The notes: generated from the sequence alone by a model not told the origin. A DNA stretch of 64,000 nucleotides from Christiangramia aestuarii (GCF_009735585.1 NZ_VJVW01000002.1:372001-436000), one strand, 5' to 3'. Shown: positions 55,659 to 64,000, counted from the first letter of the stretch. Numbers and translations are program-made.

Positions 55659-56588
55659 TTAATTTACAATTTGGGGCAGGTCCTTTTTCTTTAAATTCCG
55701 GTTCATTCCATTTATTCCCTGCAAGCCACCGGTATGAATTGCCAGAATTTTAGAATTCGCGGGATAAAATCCCTGTTTTACGAGTTCAAAAATACCAAAA
55801 ACTAATTTTCCAGTATAAACGGGATCCAGAATGATTTTATGTTTTTTGCTAAAATCGTTCATAAAATTGATAAGCGCGGCATTCACTTTCGCGTAACCTC
55901 CAAAATGATGGTCCACAAGCAACTCCCAATTAGAACTCTTCACCATTTTTGAAATTTCATTCCGCAGGTAATCTGCCTTTAAGGCGCTAAAGCCAAGAAC
56001 CTTTTGGTTTACCTGTGAAGAATTGATCAAACCGGCGAGGGTACCTCCTGTGCCTACCGAAGCACAGATAAAATCAAATTTCTTATCCTCCCTGCTCAGG
56101 ATCTCCTCGCAGCCTTGAATGGCCAACTGGTTGGTCCCACCCTCTGGGATAATGTAGGTATCGGGATACTTCAGGTTTAGACGCTCCATGAAAGCTGCCG
56201 TATCTTTCTCCCTGTAATCTTCCCGGCTAAGGAATTCAAATTTCATTCCGCAATCACGGGCATACTTTAAAGTAGGGCTCCACTTATCTTCTGCGCCTTC
56301 TAGTTCCTCACCCCTTATGATCCCGGTCATTCCCAGGTCAAGGATCTTACCGGCTGCTGCAGTGGCCGCAATATGATTAGAATGTGCCCCTCCAAAAGTG
56401 AGGATCTTTGATTTCCCTTCCTCGCTGGCACGGAGCAGATTGTACTTTAACTTCCGAAATTTATTGCCGGATACTTCCGGGTGCAGCAGGTCTTCCCTTT
56501 TTATCCAAAGTTCGATTCCACCAGGGAATTCTTTGATGAACTCGTTGGGAAGGTTAGTGGAAATATTCGAATCAAAAAGATGCTGCAT
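55659..56588 (-). CDS. ACC deaminase/D-cysteine desulfhydrase family PLP enzyme
   Basis: A fold-type II PLP enzyme of 309 residues from the ATG at 56588. The PLP Lys is in the ELWIKREDLLHPEVSGNKFRKL region (SGNK motif), followed by LTFGGAHSNHIAATAAAG, and a phosphate-binding loop SVGTGGTLAGL. Family members deaminate 1-aminocyclopropane-1-carboxylate or release hydrogen sulfide from D-cysteine; the exact substrate cannot be told. An earlier ATG at 56612 adds eight residues. It is co-transcribed with the glucosaminidase. Confidence 0.85.
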   Translation of the reverse strand: MQHLFDSNISTNLPNEFIKEFPGGIELWIKREDLLHPEVSGNKFRKLKYNLLRASEEGKSKILTFGGAHSNHIAATAAAGKILDLGMTGIIRGEELEGAEDKWSPTLKYARDCGMKFEFLSREDYREKDTAAFMERLNLKYPDTYIIPEGGTNQLAIQGCEEILSREDKKFDFICASVGTGGTLAGLINSSQVNQKVLGFSALKADYLRNEISKMVKSSNWELLVDHHFGGYAKVNAALINFMNDFSKKHKIILDPVYTGKLVFGIFELVKQGFYPANSKILAIHTGGLQGINGMNRNLKKKDLPQIVN

Positions 56589-56638
56589 GATTGCAAAACT
56601 AATCGATATCAATTAGAATAAGTAATGAAATTATCGTC

Positions 56639-56659
56639 AAGCTGAACTGGCTTCAGCTT
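56639..56659. repeat. Single REP-like hairpin
   Basis: The inverted repeat aagctgaa/ttcagctt sits in the frame cgtc-hairpin-ctcaaa, which also flanks the hairpin at 42545-42565 (accctgaa/ttcagggt). The arms have changed together between the two places, which supports a folded element. Confidence 0.6.
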
Positions 56660-56733
56660 CTCAAAAATGGGAAGATCATCATATTAGATCCTTAAGCTTC
56701 GGGCAGGATGACTGAAATATTAGAAATATTTTC

Positions 56734-57060
56734 CTAAAGAAACTTTCGGAAAGCCCAGAAAGACCGTCTCTTCAAATAACTAAGATCGTTCTCCCGGCGA
56801 TAGGCTTCTCTTTCAAAACTGATATTCCGGTAGGCCAGCATTCCGTCGCGGCAGTCCAGATAACGTACGAAAAACTCGATAAGGTACCAGAGGTAGAAAA
56901 AAACGATGAGCAATTCCAGCTGTTGTCTTAAATGTATCTTTTCATGATTCAGAAAGAACTTATCCTGCTTGAGCTGTTCATTTTCCAGCACCACGAAAGG
57001 CCAGAGACTTATACCCTTGAACCTGCCATATAACAGCCATTTGTTGACGATCAAAATCAT
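56734..57060 (-). CDS. Small HExxH membrane protein, candidate minimal metalloprotease
   Basis: A 108-residue protein. NHEKIHLRQQLELL carries an HExxH zinc-binding motif directly before a hydrophobic helix (LIVFFYLWYLIEFFVRYL). About 35 residues later FEREAYRRE offers a possible third ligand Glu. This arrangement is gluzincin-like, but the protein is much shorter than M48 or M56 proteases. Similar small proteins occur widely in Bacteroidota without known function. It is divergent from the DUF5522 gene, with start codons only about 30 bp apart. A protease activity is inference. Confidence 0.75.
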   Translation of the reverse strand: MILIVNKWLLYGRFKGISLWPFVVLENEQLKQDKFFLNHEKIHLRQQLELLIVFFYLWYLIEFFVRYLDCRDGMLAYRNISFEREAYRRENDLSYLKRRSFWAFRKFL

Positions 57061-57092
57061 GTTTTCAAGATAAGAAATTGTATTTTAGCCCC

Positions 57093-57266
57093 ATGAATTT
57101 TCAGAAAAAAAGAATTCCGTTAGAAGATGGGGATTATTACCTGACTCCTGAAGGTTACCGCTGTTTTACTGAACAATATCACCTGAAAAGAGGTTATTGC
57201 TGCGAAAGCGGCTGCAGGCACTGCCCCTACGGTTATAACAAAAAAACGAACTCCCAAGAACGATAG
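57093..57266 (+). CDS. DUF5522 protein (cysteine-rich, 57 aa)
   Basis: A 57-residue protein with the DUF5522 pattern: YYLTPEGYRCFTEQYHLKRGYCCESGCRHCPYGY. The cluster CCxxxCxxC suggests a small metal site. The ATG at 57093 matches the usual start; the GTG/ATG at 57078 would add five residues. It ends 3 bp before hutU and is probably on the same transcript. The function is unknown. Confidence 0.85.
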   Translation: MNFQKKRIPLEDGDYYLTPEGYRCFTEQYHLKRGYCCESGCRHCPYGYNKKTNSQER

Positions 57267-57269
57267 AGA

Positions 57270-59258
57270 ATGAATTTTAAGGATTTGATACTTCAAGGAA
57301 TCCCGGATGAACTTCCACCTGCGAAAGCTTACGACGAATCTTTGAACCATGCTCCCAGGCGAAAGGAGATCCTGGATGCAGAGGAAAAGAAACTTGCCTT
57401 AGAGAATGCCCTGAGGTATTTTGATAAAAAGCACCATAAGACCCTGATTCCAGAATTTAGAGAAGAGCTGGAAAAATATGGCCGTATCTATATGTACAGG
57501 TTCAAGCCAGACTACGATTTCTATGCCCGCCCTATCGAGGAATATCCTGGAAAAAGCGTCCAGGCAAAAGGTATCATGCTCATGATTCAGAACAACCTGG
57601 ACCCTGAAGTTGCACAGCATCCTGAAGAACTTATCACCTATGGCGGGAACGGAGCCGTATTTCAGAACTGGGCCCAGTATCTGCTTACCATGCAGTACCT
57701 CGCCAATATGGACGATAACCAGACCCTGGTAATGTACTCTGGCCACCCTATGGGACTTTTCCCATCACATCCCAATGCTCCTAGAGTGGTAGTGACCAAC
57801 GGGATGATGATCCCTAACTATTCCAAACCCGATGACTGGGAGAAATTCAATGCCCTTGGAGTGACCCAGTACGGGCAGATGACCGCGGGCAGCTATATGT
57901 ATATTGGTCCGCAGGGAATTGTACACGGAACTACTATCACCGTTCTGAATGCCGGTAGAAAGATCAGCAAGGCCGGGGAAGACCTGGCCGGGAAATTATT
58001 CGTAACCTCCGGGCTTGGCGGAATGAGTGGGGCACAACCTAAGGCAGGGAATATAGCAGGCTGTATCACGGTTTGTGCCGAGGTGAACCCAAAGGCTACC
58101 CAAACCAGGCATAAACAGGGTTGGGTAGATGAAGTAATTGAAAATATCGAAGAACTGGCAGAAAGGGTGAAGCAAGCCAAAACCAATAAGGAAGTGGTTT
58201 CTATCGCATACCAGGGCAATGTCGTGGAAGTCTGGGAATATTTTGCTGAACAGGATATTTATATAGACCTGGGAAGTGACCAGACCTCGCTGCATAACCC
58301 ATGGGCCGGTGGTTATTACCCGGTAGCGCTGAGTTTTGAAGAGGCTAATGAAATGATGGCTTCAAATCCCGACGAATTCAGGGAAAAGGTACAGGAAAGC
58401 TTAAGGCGTCAGGCCGCTGCCATTAATATACATACCGAAAGAGGTACTTACTTCTTCGATTACGGAAATGCCTTCCTACTGGAAGCCTCCCGGGCCGGAG
58501 CAGATATTATGAGTGAAAACGGGAAAGGCTTCAAATACCCTAGTTATGTACAGGATATCATGGGGCCCATGTGCTTCGATTATGGCTTTGGTCCCTTCAG
58601 ATGGGTATGTGCCTCTGGCAAGGAGGAAGACCTTCAGAAGACCGATGAGATCGCTACCCAGGTCCTTAATGAATTAAGAAAAAATTCCCCTGCTGAAATC
58701 CAGCAACAAATGCAGGATAATATTCAGTGGATAAAGGGAGCCCGGGAAAATAAACTTGTTGTGGGCTCCAAAGCAAGGATACTTTATGCCGATGCCGAAG
58801 GAAGGATAGCCATTGCCAAGGAATTTAACGATGCGATTGGTCGCGGAGAGATAGGGCCGGTAGTTCTGGGTCGTGATCACCACGATGTTTCCGGAACCGA
58901 TTCACCCTACCGTGAAACTTCCAATATCTACGATGGTTCCCGGTTTACGGCAGATATGGCTATACAAAATGTGATTGGAGATAGTTTCCGCGGAGCTACC
59001 TGGGTGAGCATACATAACGGTGGCGGAGTAGGCTGGGGAGAGGTGATTAACGGTGGCTTCGGCATGATTCTTGAAGGTGATAAAGCATCAGAAGACCGTT
59101 TAAAATCTATGTTATTCTGGGATGTTAACAACGGAATTGCCCGTAGATCCTGGGCCAGGAATGAGGAAGCGATCTTCGCTGCTAAACGTGCCATGGACAT
59201 GAATCCGCAGCTGAAAGTGACCATTCCTAATCTCGTAGACCCGAGTCTTTTGGATTAA
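57270..59258 (+). CDS. hutU: Urocanate hydratase
   Basis: HutU adds water to urocanate in histidine degradation, using bound NAD+. The 662-residue length is longer than the about 550 of enteric enzymes but typical of Bacteroidota. Recognised segments include YGGNGAVFQNWAQYLL, MYSGHPMGLFPS, GLGGMSGAQPKA (NAD-binding), SDQTSLHNPWAGGYYP, FDYGFGPFRWVCASG and HNGGGVGWGEVINGGFG. No hutH, hutI or hutG is seen next to it, so the other steps must be encoded elsewhere. It begins 3 bp after the DUF5522 gene. Confidence 0.95.
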   Translation: MNFKDLILQGIPDELPPAKAYDESLNHAPRRKEILDAEEKKLALENALRYFDKKHHKTLIPEFREELEKYGRIYMYRFKPDYDFYARPIEEYPGKSVQAKGIMLMIQNNLDPEVAQHPEELITYGGNGAVFQNWAQYLLTMQYLANMDDNQTLVMYSGHPMGLFPSHPNAPRVVVTNGMMIPNYSKPDDWEKFNALGVTQYGQMTAGSYMYIGPQGIVHGTTITVLNAGRKISKAGEDLAGKLFVTSGLGGMSGAQPKAGNIAGCITVCAEVNPKATQTRHKQGWVDEVIENIEELAERVKQAKTNKEVVSIAYQGNVVEVWEYFAEQDIYIDLGSDQTSLHNPWAGGYYPVALSFEEANEMMASNPDEFREKVQESLRRQAAAINIHTERGTYFFDYGNAFLLEASRAGADIMSENGKGFKYPSYVQDIMGPMCFDYGFGPFRWVCASGKEEDLQKTDEIATQVLNELRKNSPAEIQQQMQDNIQWIKGARENKLVVGSKARILYADAEGRIAIAKEFNDAIGRGEIGPVVLGRDHHDVSGTDSPYRETSNIYDGSRFTADMAIQNVIGDSFRGATWVSIHNGGGVGWGEVINGGFGMILEGDKASEDRLKSMLFWDVNNGIARRSWARNEEAIFAAKRAMDMNPQLKVTIPNLVDPSLLD

Positions 59259-59286
59259 AAATTTATATAAATTTAAAATCTAACCT

Positions 59287-59829
59287 ATGAAATTTCTAAA
59301 AATTACCCCCGTTTTACTGCTATTCGCAGTAGTTTTGACTTCCTGTAGCAGTGTAAGGGTCGCTTCAGATTACGACCGGGAGGCCGATTTTAGCAGCTAC
59401 GGCACCTATGCCTTCTTTAAACCCGGCATAGACAAAGCAGAAATTTCAGACCTGGACAAGAAAAGGATCTTGCGAGCTATCGAAGCTGAAATGCAGAAAA
59501 AGGGATTCACCAAGTCTGAAGATCCCGACCTGCTGGTAAGTATTTTTACCAAAACAAATGAGAACATAAATATCTACAATAATGCTTTCCCTTACTGGGG
59601 TTACGGCTGGGGATGGAACCCATGGTACTGGGGTACCGGATTCAATACCGTTAGCAGCACCAGTGAAGGTACTTTATACATAGACCTTATAGATTCTGCA
59701 GACAAGGAACTCGTTTGGCAGGGAATGGGCACAGCCGCCCTGGCCAGTGAAGTAAATAAAAAGCAGGAACGCATCAACGAGATCGTGGCCAAGATCATGG
59801 AAAAATATCCTCCAGGCATGGAGAAATAA
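59287..59829 (+). CDS. DUF4136 lipoprotein
   Basis: A 180-residue lipoprotein (lipobox VLTSC, Cys 20). The mature part has DYDREADFSSYGTYAFF, then ADKELVWQGMGTAAL, the DUF4136 pattern. An inserted aromatic stretch (PYWGYGWGWNPWYWG) is typical of members of this family from Bacteroidota. The function is unknown; it is probably in the outer membrane. It follows hutU by 28 bp and ends in a strong terminator, so it closes that transcript. Confidence 0.88.
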   Translation: MKFLKITPVLLLFAVVLTSCSSVRVASDYDREADFSSYGTYAFFKPGIDKAEISDLDKKRILRAIEAEMQKKGFTKSEDPDLLVSIFTKTNENINIYNNAFPYWGYGWGWNPWYWGTGFNTVSSTSEGTLYIDLIDSADKELVWQGMGTAALASEVNKKQERINEIVAKIMEKYPPGMEK

Positions 59830-59840
59830 GTAAAAAATTT

Positions 59841-59866
59841 AAGCCCCTTCTAAAGGGGCTTTTTTA
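59841..59866 (+). terminator. Terminator after the DUF4136 gene
   Basis: The stem aagcccc / ggggctt with loop ttctaaa is followed by a T run. It closes the DUF5522-hutU-DUF4136 transcript. Confidence 0.9.
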
Positions 59867-59947
59867 TGCCAGGTCGTTAAGCAGAAGCTTTCCCTTTCTC
59901 TATCAAATTTTGTACTTTTAACGCAAACGTTTTAGTTAAACCTCATC

Positions 59948-61705
59948 ATGTTAGATAATATACAATCCAACGAAATACTGGAAAGGCTTCCGGCCCATCT
60001 GCAGCAATATATCAAGCCTCAGAATTACGACGAATACACCCCTATTAACCAGGCTGTATGGCGGTATGTAATGAGGAAGAATGTGGATTACCTGAGCAAG
60101 GTTGCTCACGAATCCTACCTGGAAGGCTTGAAGAAAACCGGAATTTCAATAGACAGCATTCCGAATATGTATGGCATGAACCGAATCCTTGAGGAAATAG
60201 GGTGGGCTGCTGTGGCCGTAGACGGTTTTATCCCGCCGGCGGCATTTATGGAATTCCAGGCCTATAACGTACTGGTAATAGCCAGTGACATCAGGCAGCT
60301 GGAACATATTGAATATACCCCTGCCCCGGATATTATCCACGAAGGTGCGGGACATGCCCCTATAATCGCGAATCCGGAATATGCCGAATACCTCCGCCGT
60401 TTTGGTGAAATCGGCTGTAAGGCCATTTCTAGTTCTCACGATTACGAGGTATACGAAGCGATTCGGGAACTTTCCATTCTTAAGGAGGCTGAAGATACTC
60501 CCCAGGAAAAGATCAAAGAAGTAGAAAAGCGGGTAGATGAGCTTCAGAATGCCGAGGTCAAGCCAAGTGAAATGGCCCAGATAAGGAATCTACACTGGTG
60601 GACTGTAGAATACGGACTTATAGGCAGCCTCGAAGAACCCAAGATCTATGGCGCAGGCCTTCTTTCTTCTATTGGAGAAAGTAAATCTTGCATGACAGAT
60701 GCGGTTAAAAAATATCCTTATACCATTGAAGCCGCCAAAAAAGAGTTCGATATCACCAAGCCTCAACCCCAACTTTTTGTAACTCCAGATTTTGCTCATT
60801 TGAGCCTGGTCCTGGAGGAATTCGCCAATAAGATGGCCCTGCGCCGTGGAGGCCTGGAAGGCATACAAAAACTAATAGACTCAAGGAATCTTGGTACCGT
60901 GGAATTTAGTACCGGGATACAGGTTTCAGGAAATTTCTCCCGGGTGATAGAACATGAAGGCAAGCCTGTCTATATACAAACAAAGGGGGAAACCGCCCTA
61001 AGCAACCGTGAGAAAGAACTGGTAGGACACGGAGTTTCTACCCATCCCGAGGGTTTTGGCTCGCCAATAGGCAGTCTGAAAGGTATCAACCTGGCCATTG
61101 AAGACATGAGTCCCAGGGACCTGAGGGCTTATGATATTTATGAAGGCGAAAAGGTTAGCCTGGAATTTGAAGGAGGAGTTAAAGTAGAAGGTGAGATCAT
61201 TACCGGAACGAGAAACCTTCAGGGTAAGGTGATCCTCATCAGCTTCAGCGATTGTACGGTTACTTATAATGATGAAGTGCTGTTCAAACCAGAATGGGGC
61301 CGCTATGATATGGCCGTTGGTAAAGAGATCATCTCTGCCTTTGCAGGACCGGCAGATCATGAATCTTTCGATCTTATTACCCATACCCCATCTACTACCA
61401 CTATAAAAAGCAAGAAAACCCTGGAGCGGGAGGAACTGGAATCACTGTATGAGTCGGTGAGGAATATCAGGAACGGTGAGAATACCAAATTCTCACTGAA
61501 TGCCGCTTTCGATATCGTTAGAAAGCACCATCCAAAAGACTGGCTGCTATCTGTTGAGATCTACGAGCTCGCAGTAGAGAACGATCCAAAACTTGCTTCA
61601 GAAGTAAAAGCATGGCTTGAGGAAATTAAAAAGCAAAGGCCAGAAGTTTCGCACCTGATAGATGACGGAATAGAAATGACCGAAACGAAGATGGTGACTC
61701 CTTAA
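59948..61705 (+). CDS. Aromatic amino acid hydroxylase with C-terminal extension
   Basis: A 585-residue biopterin-dependent iron enzyme, probably converting phenylalanine to tyrosine. The iron ligands are visible: H131 and H136 in HEGAGHAP and E221 in WWTVEYG. Other family segments include FIPPAAFMEFQAYNVL (about 94-109) and GAGLLSSIGES. After about residue 330 a further 250 residues follow without a match to the standard catalytic fold, including a beta-rich part and a C-terminal helical part (RKHHPKDWLLSVEIYELA). The usual bacterial enzyme is about 260-300 residues. Its stop overlaps the convergent DUF4230 gene by 4 bp. Confidence 0.88.
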   Translation: MLDNIQSNEILERLPAHLQQYIKPQNYDEYTPINQAVWRYVMRKNVDYLSKVAHESYLEGLKKTGISIDSIPNMYGMNRILEEIGWAAVAVDGFIPPAAFMEFQAYNVLVIASDIRQLEHIEYTPAPDIIHEGAGHAPIIANPEYAEYLRRFGEIGCKAISSSHDYEVYEAIRELSILKEAEDTPQEKIKEVEKRVDELQNAEVKPSEMAQIRNLHWWTVEYGLIGSLEEPKIYGAGLLSSIGESKSCMTDAVKKYPYTIEAAKKEFDITKPQPQLFVTPDFAHLSLVLEEFANKMALRRGGLEGIQKLIDSRNLGTVEFSTGIQVSGNFSRVIEHEGKPVYIQTKGETALSNREKELVGHGVSTHPEGFGSPIGSLKGINLAIEDMSPRDLRAYDIYEGEKVSLEFEGGVKVEGEIITGTRNLQGKVILISFSDCTVTYNDEVLFKPEWGRYDMAVGKEIISAFAGPADHESFDLITHTPSTTTIKSKKTLEREELESLYESVRNIRNGENTKFSLNAAFDIVRKHHPKDWLLSVEIYELAVENDPKLASEVKAWLEEIKKQRPEVSHLIDDGIEMTETKMVTP

Positions 61706-62316
61706 AGTTTAAGGTTTTCCAGGCTTTCTGAACTATTGATGGGCTGGTTCTGGTATTCCAGGGTCCAGCCCATTGTACTTGTAAGTATATAGATCTTCTG
61801 GAGTTCGCTTACCAGTCTGTTCTTCGCATTTGTTTTCAAAGTAGAGCTTTCGATCTTTTTCCGTAGCCCCTGCTCTATTCTCGACTTTATCTTGTTATAG
61901 TCTTCTGCCTCGAACTGGTTAAGATAATCCTGGGAAACATCGTAATACTTGATATTGGGATTGATGCTGATCTCTTCTTCCGGAATATTCTTTATGATAA
62001 CCCTTTTTTTTTCTTCATCAATCTCCACGTCCAGCTTGCTCAGGTCATAGGCCACGCTTACTTCGGCATTCACCACGATAAGAGCCTTTTTTCGAGCCGA
62101 AAGAACATCAAAATAGAAGCTTTTGGAATTCTTATAGGTATAGACCTGGGAAAATGTACCCTCGGTTACTACGAGTTTCCCTACGTTCCTTATTTGCTCC
62201 TGTATTAAAGCTGTATTTTCCTGAAGTCTTTCCTTCTCATCATTCTCCTGTTCCCAGTACATGAACCCAAGGATCACCACCGAAAGCATTAGAATTGCCA
62301 GCAGAATATTTTTCAT
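61702..62316 (-). CDS. DUF4230 protein
   Basis: A 204-residue membrane-anchored protein: one N-terminal helix (ILLAILMLSVVILGFMYW) followed by a soluble domain with VTEGTFSQVYTYKN, KKALIVVNAEVSVAYDL and IKNIPEEEISINPNI, which match the DUF4230 pattern. It is possibly periplasmic. The function is unknown. It is convergent with the hydroxylase gene. Confidence 0.88.
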   Translation of the reverse strand: MKNILLAILMLSVVILGFMYWEQENDEKERLQENTALIQEQIRNVGKLVVTEGTFSQVYTYKNSKSFYFDVLSARKKALIVVNAEVSVAYDLSKLDVEIDEEKKRVIIKNIPEEEISINPNIKYYDVSQDYLNQFEAEDYNKIKSRIEQGLRKKIESSTLKTNAKNRLVSELQKIYILTSTMGWTLEYQNQPINSSESLENLKL

Positions 62317-62406
62317 ATGATCTTATTAGAAAATGGAAAGTAGGAAAAATTGCGAAGAGAGATATTAAACAAGATGCCAATCATAGTTAAAATATCCTTA
62401 CAAAAA

Positions 62407-62580
62407 TTAAGGGACGGCCCCACCCGTCCCTTAATATGTTCTAAAATCTACCCCAACAAATTTTAGAAAACAAACTCTCATTAAGTGACTGGTTTTAGAA
62501 GAAAAATTCTTCAGATCCATACATACTTAAATCAAGCCTGCATTGTAAAAATACGAATATTTTAATATAAACTATAAATA
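62407..62580 (-). ncRNA. Candidate structured small RNA or tiny leader ORF
   Basis: The gap between the GSCFA and DUF4230 genes holds three consecutive perfect hairpins on the minus strand. The first is gaagaa/ttcttc (62512-62498), the second tctaaaat/attttaga (62467-62440), and the third ttaagggacgg/ccgtcccttaa (62434-62407), followed by a T run like a terminator. A nine-codon ORF (MYGSEEFFF, 62524-62495) sits in the first hairpin. The terminator lies about 200 bp beyond the GSCFA stop, so it may end an independent transcript. The 5' end is a guess. I do not recognise the family. Confidence 0.4.
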
Positions 62581-62629
62581 TTTGGTTTCCATTACATTAA
62601 AAATTTAGGAATACTAATAATGATAAGGT

Positions 62630-63580
62630 CTAAGAAAAGGTTATTTCAGGGTATTTTTTTTGAATTTCCTCGATTTTCCCTTTTAATTTTGTAAGAAATT
62701 TCCTATGTGTATCAGAATTTTCTGCGCGCGGAGAGTGCGAAAGAGCCTTCTGGATTTTATCGATTTCAGCATTCATAGAGATCGATCTGTCTGACAACCA
62801 GCTTCCTGAAAATAATTCCCAGATATAATTTATGGCAATTTCATTTGGATGAAGCATATCTTCAGCATAAAATCTATAGTCCCTAAGCTCATCCATCATA
62901 ATTTCGTAGGAAGGAAAGTAAGAAGAGGAAGGATTTTCACTTAAAAACTGCTGCAGGGCAGAGATCAACTGCGCCTTGCTATGCTGATTTTCTATAAAAC
63001 CATCCTTTAAATGCCTCACTGGCGAAACCGTGAAAATGATTTTTGCCTTTTTATTGAGTTGAGAAACCGAATGACCTATTACCTCCAGGTCGTTCACGAT
63101 CTCTGCTACTGAAGATAGTTCCTTGGAGAAGTTCTTCTGCGGGATCTTATGGCAATTCGCCGCTACCTTATCAGAGCCATTATAAACATATCCCCAGGCC
63201 GTCCCCAGGCTAATGATCACGTGCGAAGCACCGGCAATGAATTCCCGGCTTTTATCTAAAGCCTGGTTCAAAGCATCCAGACATTGTTCTTTGGTTTCGC
63301 GGCGCATACCTGAATGAGCCTCCAGCGACTGCCAGCCTTCGTTGAATTCCAGCACATCTTTCTCCTGAAAATATTCCTTATTGGAGATCCTTTGAAAGAA
63401 CTGCCGCATTGGCGAGGGATGAAATATAATTCCGGTAGGGTTCTGAAGGTTTCGGAATTTGAACCAATCCAGTTTTCTGCCAATATTTTCGACAAAACAG
63501 GAGCCTATAAGGAATACTCCCGAAGCGTGTTCAATTTTCGGGCTGCCGTCTTCGATGGGAACTTTGGTTCTGAAATCCAT
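62630..63580 (-). CDS. GSCFA domain protein
   Basis: A 316-residue protein. The N-terminal segment GVFLIGSCFVENIGRKLDWFKF carries the GSCF signature that names the family; it continues with NPTGIIFHPSPM and VIISLGTAWGYVYNG, and the C-terminal region contains DMLHPNEIAINYIWE, giving Ser/His residues in the style of SGNH hydrolases. Members probably act on esters or on cell-surface sugars. It is not membrane-anchored. It follows alaS and is separated from it by a strong terminator. Confidence 0.88.
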   Translation of the reverse strand: MDFRTKVPIEDGSPKIEHASGVFLIGSCFVENIGRKLDWFKFRNLQNPTGIIFHPSPMRQFFQRISNKEYFQEKDVLEFNEGWQSLEAHSGMRRETKEQCLDALNQALDKSREFIAGASHVIISLGTAWGYVYNGSDKVAANCHKIPQKNFSKELSSVAEIVNDLEVIGHSVSQLNKKAKIIFTVSPVRHLKDGFIENQHSKAQLISALQQFLSENPSSSYFPSYEIMMDELRDYRFYAEDMLHPNEIAINYIWELFSGSWLSDRSISMNAEIDKIQKALSHSPRAENSDTHRKFLTKLKGKIEEIQKKYPEITFS

Positions 63581-63591
63581 AGCCTTAAATT

Positions 63592-63622
63592 AAAAAATCC
63601 CGGCCAGAAACCGGGATTTTTT
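63592..63622 (-). terminator. Terminator of alaS
   Basis: The stem aaaaaatcccgg / ccgggatttttt with a seven-base loop, ending in a T run on the minus strand, starts 4 bp after the alaS stop codon. Confidence 0.9.
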
Positions 63623-63625
63623 AAA

Positions 63626-64000
63626 CTATTTTATAAAGCTTTCTGCTTTTTGAAGGGCTTCATTCAATCCGTCCGGGTTTTTACCCCCGGCAGTCGCGAA
63701 GAATGGCTGGCCACCGCCGCCACCCTGGATGTATTTACCCAGCTCTCTTACAATGGTACCGGCATTAAGATCCTTTTCCCTGACCAGTTCCTTAGAAATA
63801 TAGCAGGAAAGCAGCGCCTTTCCGTTCTGCTCGGTACCAAATAAAAGAAAAAGATCTTCCATCTCTTCACCTAACTGGAAGGCCAGATCTTTAATACCTC
63901 CAGCGTCCAGATCTACTTTTTTAGCGAGGAAGTTCACCCCGTTAAGGCTTTTTACCTCCTGTTTGATCTCAGATTTCAGGTTCTTGGCTTTATCCCTTAG
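63626..64000 (-). CDS. alaS: Alanyl-tRNA synthetase, C-terminal fragment
   Basis: The minus-strand frame ends at 63626 and runs through the right edge, so the N-terminal catalytic and editing domains lie outside the window. The last 100 or so residues carry the DHHA1-type C-terminal region with the glycine-rich [19 protein letters not shown], a clear AlaRS signature. AlaRS charges tRNA-Ala; this domain helps bind the tRNA elbow. The 5' boundary is the window edge, not a true start. Confidence 0.93.
   Translation of the reverse strand, partial: LRDKAKNLKSEIKQEVKSLNGVNFLAKKVDLDAGGIKDLAFQLGEEMEDLFLLFGTEQNGKALLSCYISKELVREKDLNAGTIVRELGKYIQGGGGGQPFFATAGGKNPDGLNEALQKAESFIK

Noticed and set aside
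57270-59258. A full histidine utilisation operon
   Set aside because: Only hutU is seen; neighbours are DUF5522 and DUF4136 genes, and hutH, hutI and hutG are not in the window.

Overview
The window looks like a chromosome segment of a marine Flavobacteriaceae member (Bacteroidota), possibly Gramella/Christiangramia-like; the genus is inference. Supporting evidence: a PorV-type type IX secretion protein beside a giant surface protein, DUF6090, DUF4136 and DUF5522 proteins, an HPPK-deoxynucleoside kinase fusion, no clear Shine-Dalgarno sites, and one promoter of Bacteroidota type (TTTG - about 20 bp - TAnnTTTG).

Region 1-1,002 is chromosomal flank with an incomplete minus-strand gene running off the left edge and a small unknown gene. 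Region 1,003-10,404 is a compact integrative element in the 3' end of tRNA-Leu(UAA). It is bounded by a copied tRNA 3' fragment on the left and the intact tRNA on the right. It carries a tyrosine integrase, an unknown protein, an excisionase-like HTH protein, a BT4734/VirE_N-type primase-like protein, and a methyltransferase plus DEAH helicase pair resembling a type III restriction-modification system. Short GCGTACA repeats occur in pairs near both ends.

Region 10,379-18,759 holds tRNA-Leu and tRNA-Gly, mutS, a small membrane protein, an ABC exporter, and the distal part of a signalling operon. That operon (15,995-26,555, minus) encodes three histidine kinases whose genes overlap or nearly abut, one single-domain response regulator and one response regulator fused to a class III nucleotide cyclase. 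The first kinase has 1764 residues, with an NTF2-like N-terminus and seven repeated coiled-coil plus GAF-like modules.

Region 26,702-36,596 contains secreted and membrane proteins: DUF418 and DUF1624 acyltransferase-like proteins, two DUF6090 proteins, a TPR lipoprotein, a Pycsar-effector-like (PycTM/DUF5706) membrane protein without an adjacent cyclase, and a TerB-like protein. Region 36,760-45,819 is mostly housekeeping: an rRNA/tRNA methyltransferase, HPPK-dNK, a queuosine precursor transporter, an AsmA protein, an array of about 120-bp dispersed repeats, DUF2797, GH3 and a sugar acetyltransferase.

Region 45,873-52,918 is a two-gene operon for a 1913-residue surface protein followed by a PorV paralogue. 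The surface protein is built from about 80-residue HYR-like repeats, into three of which carbohydrate-binding-type domains are inserted. The rest (53,406-64,000) holds hemL, a glucosaminidase-LysM lipoprotein, a PLP deaminase, a small HExxH membrane protein, DUF5522, hutU, a DUF4136 lipoprotein, an aromatic amino acid hydroxylase, DUF4230, a possible structured small RNA, a GSCFA protein and the 3' end of alaS.
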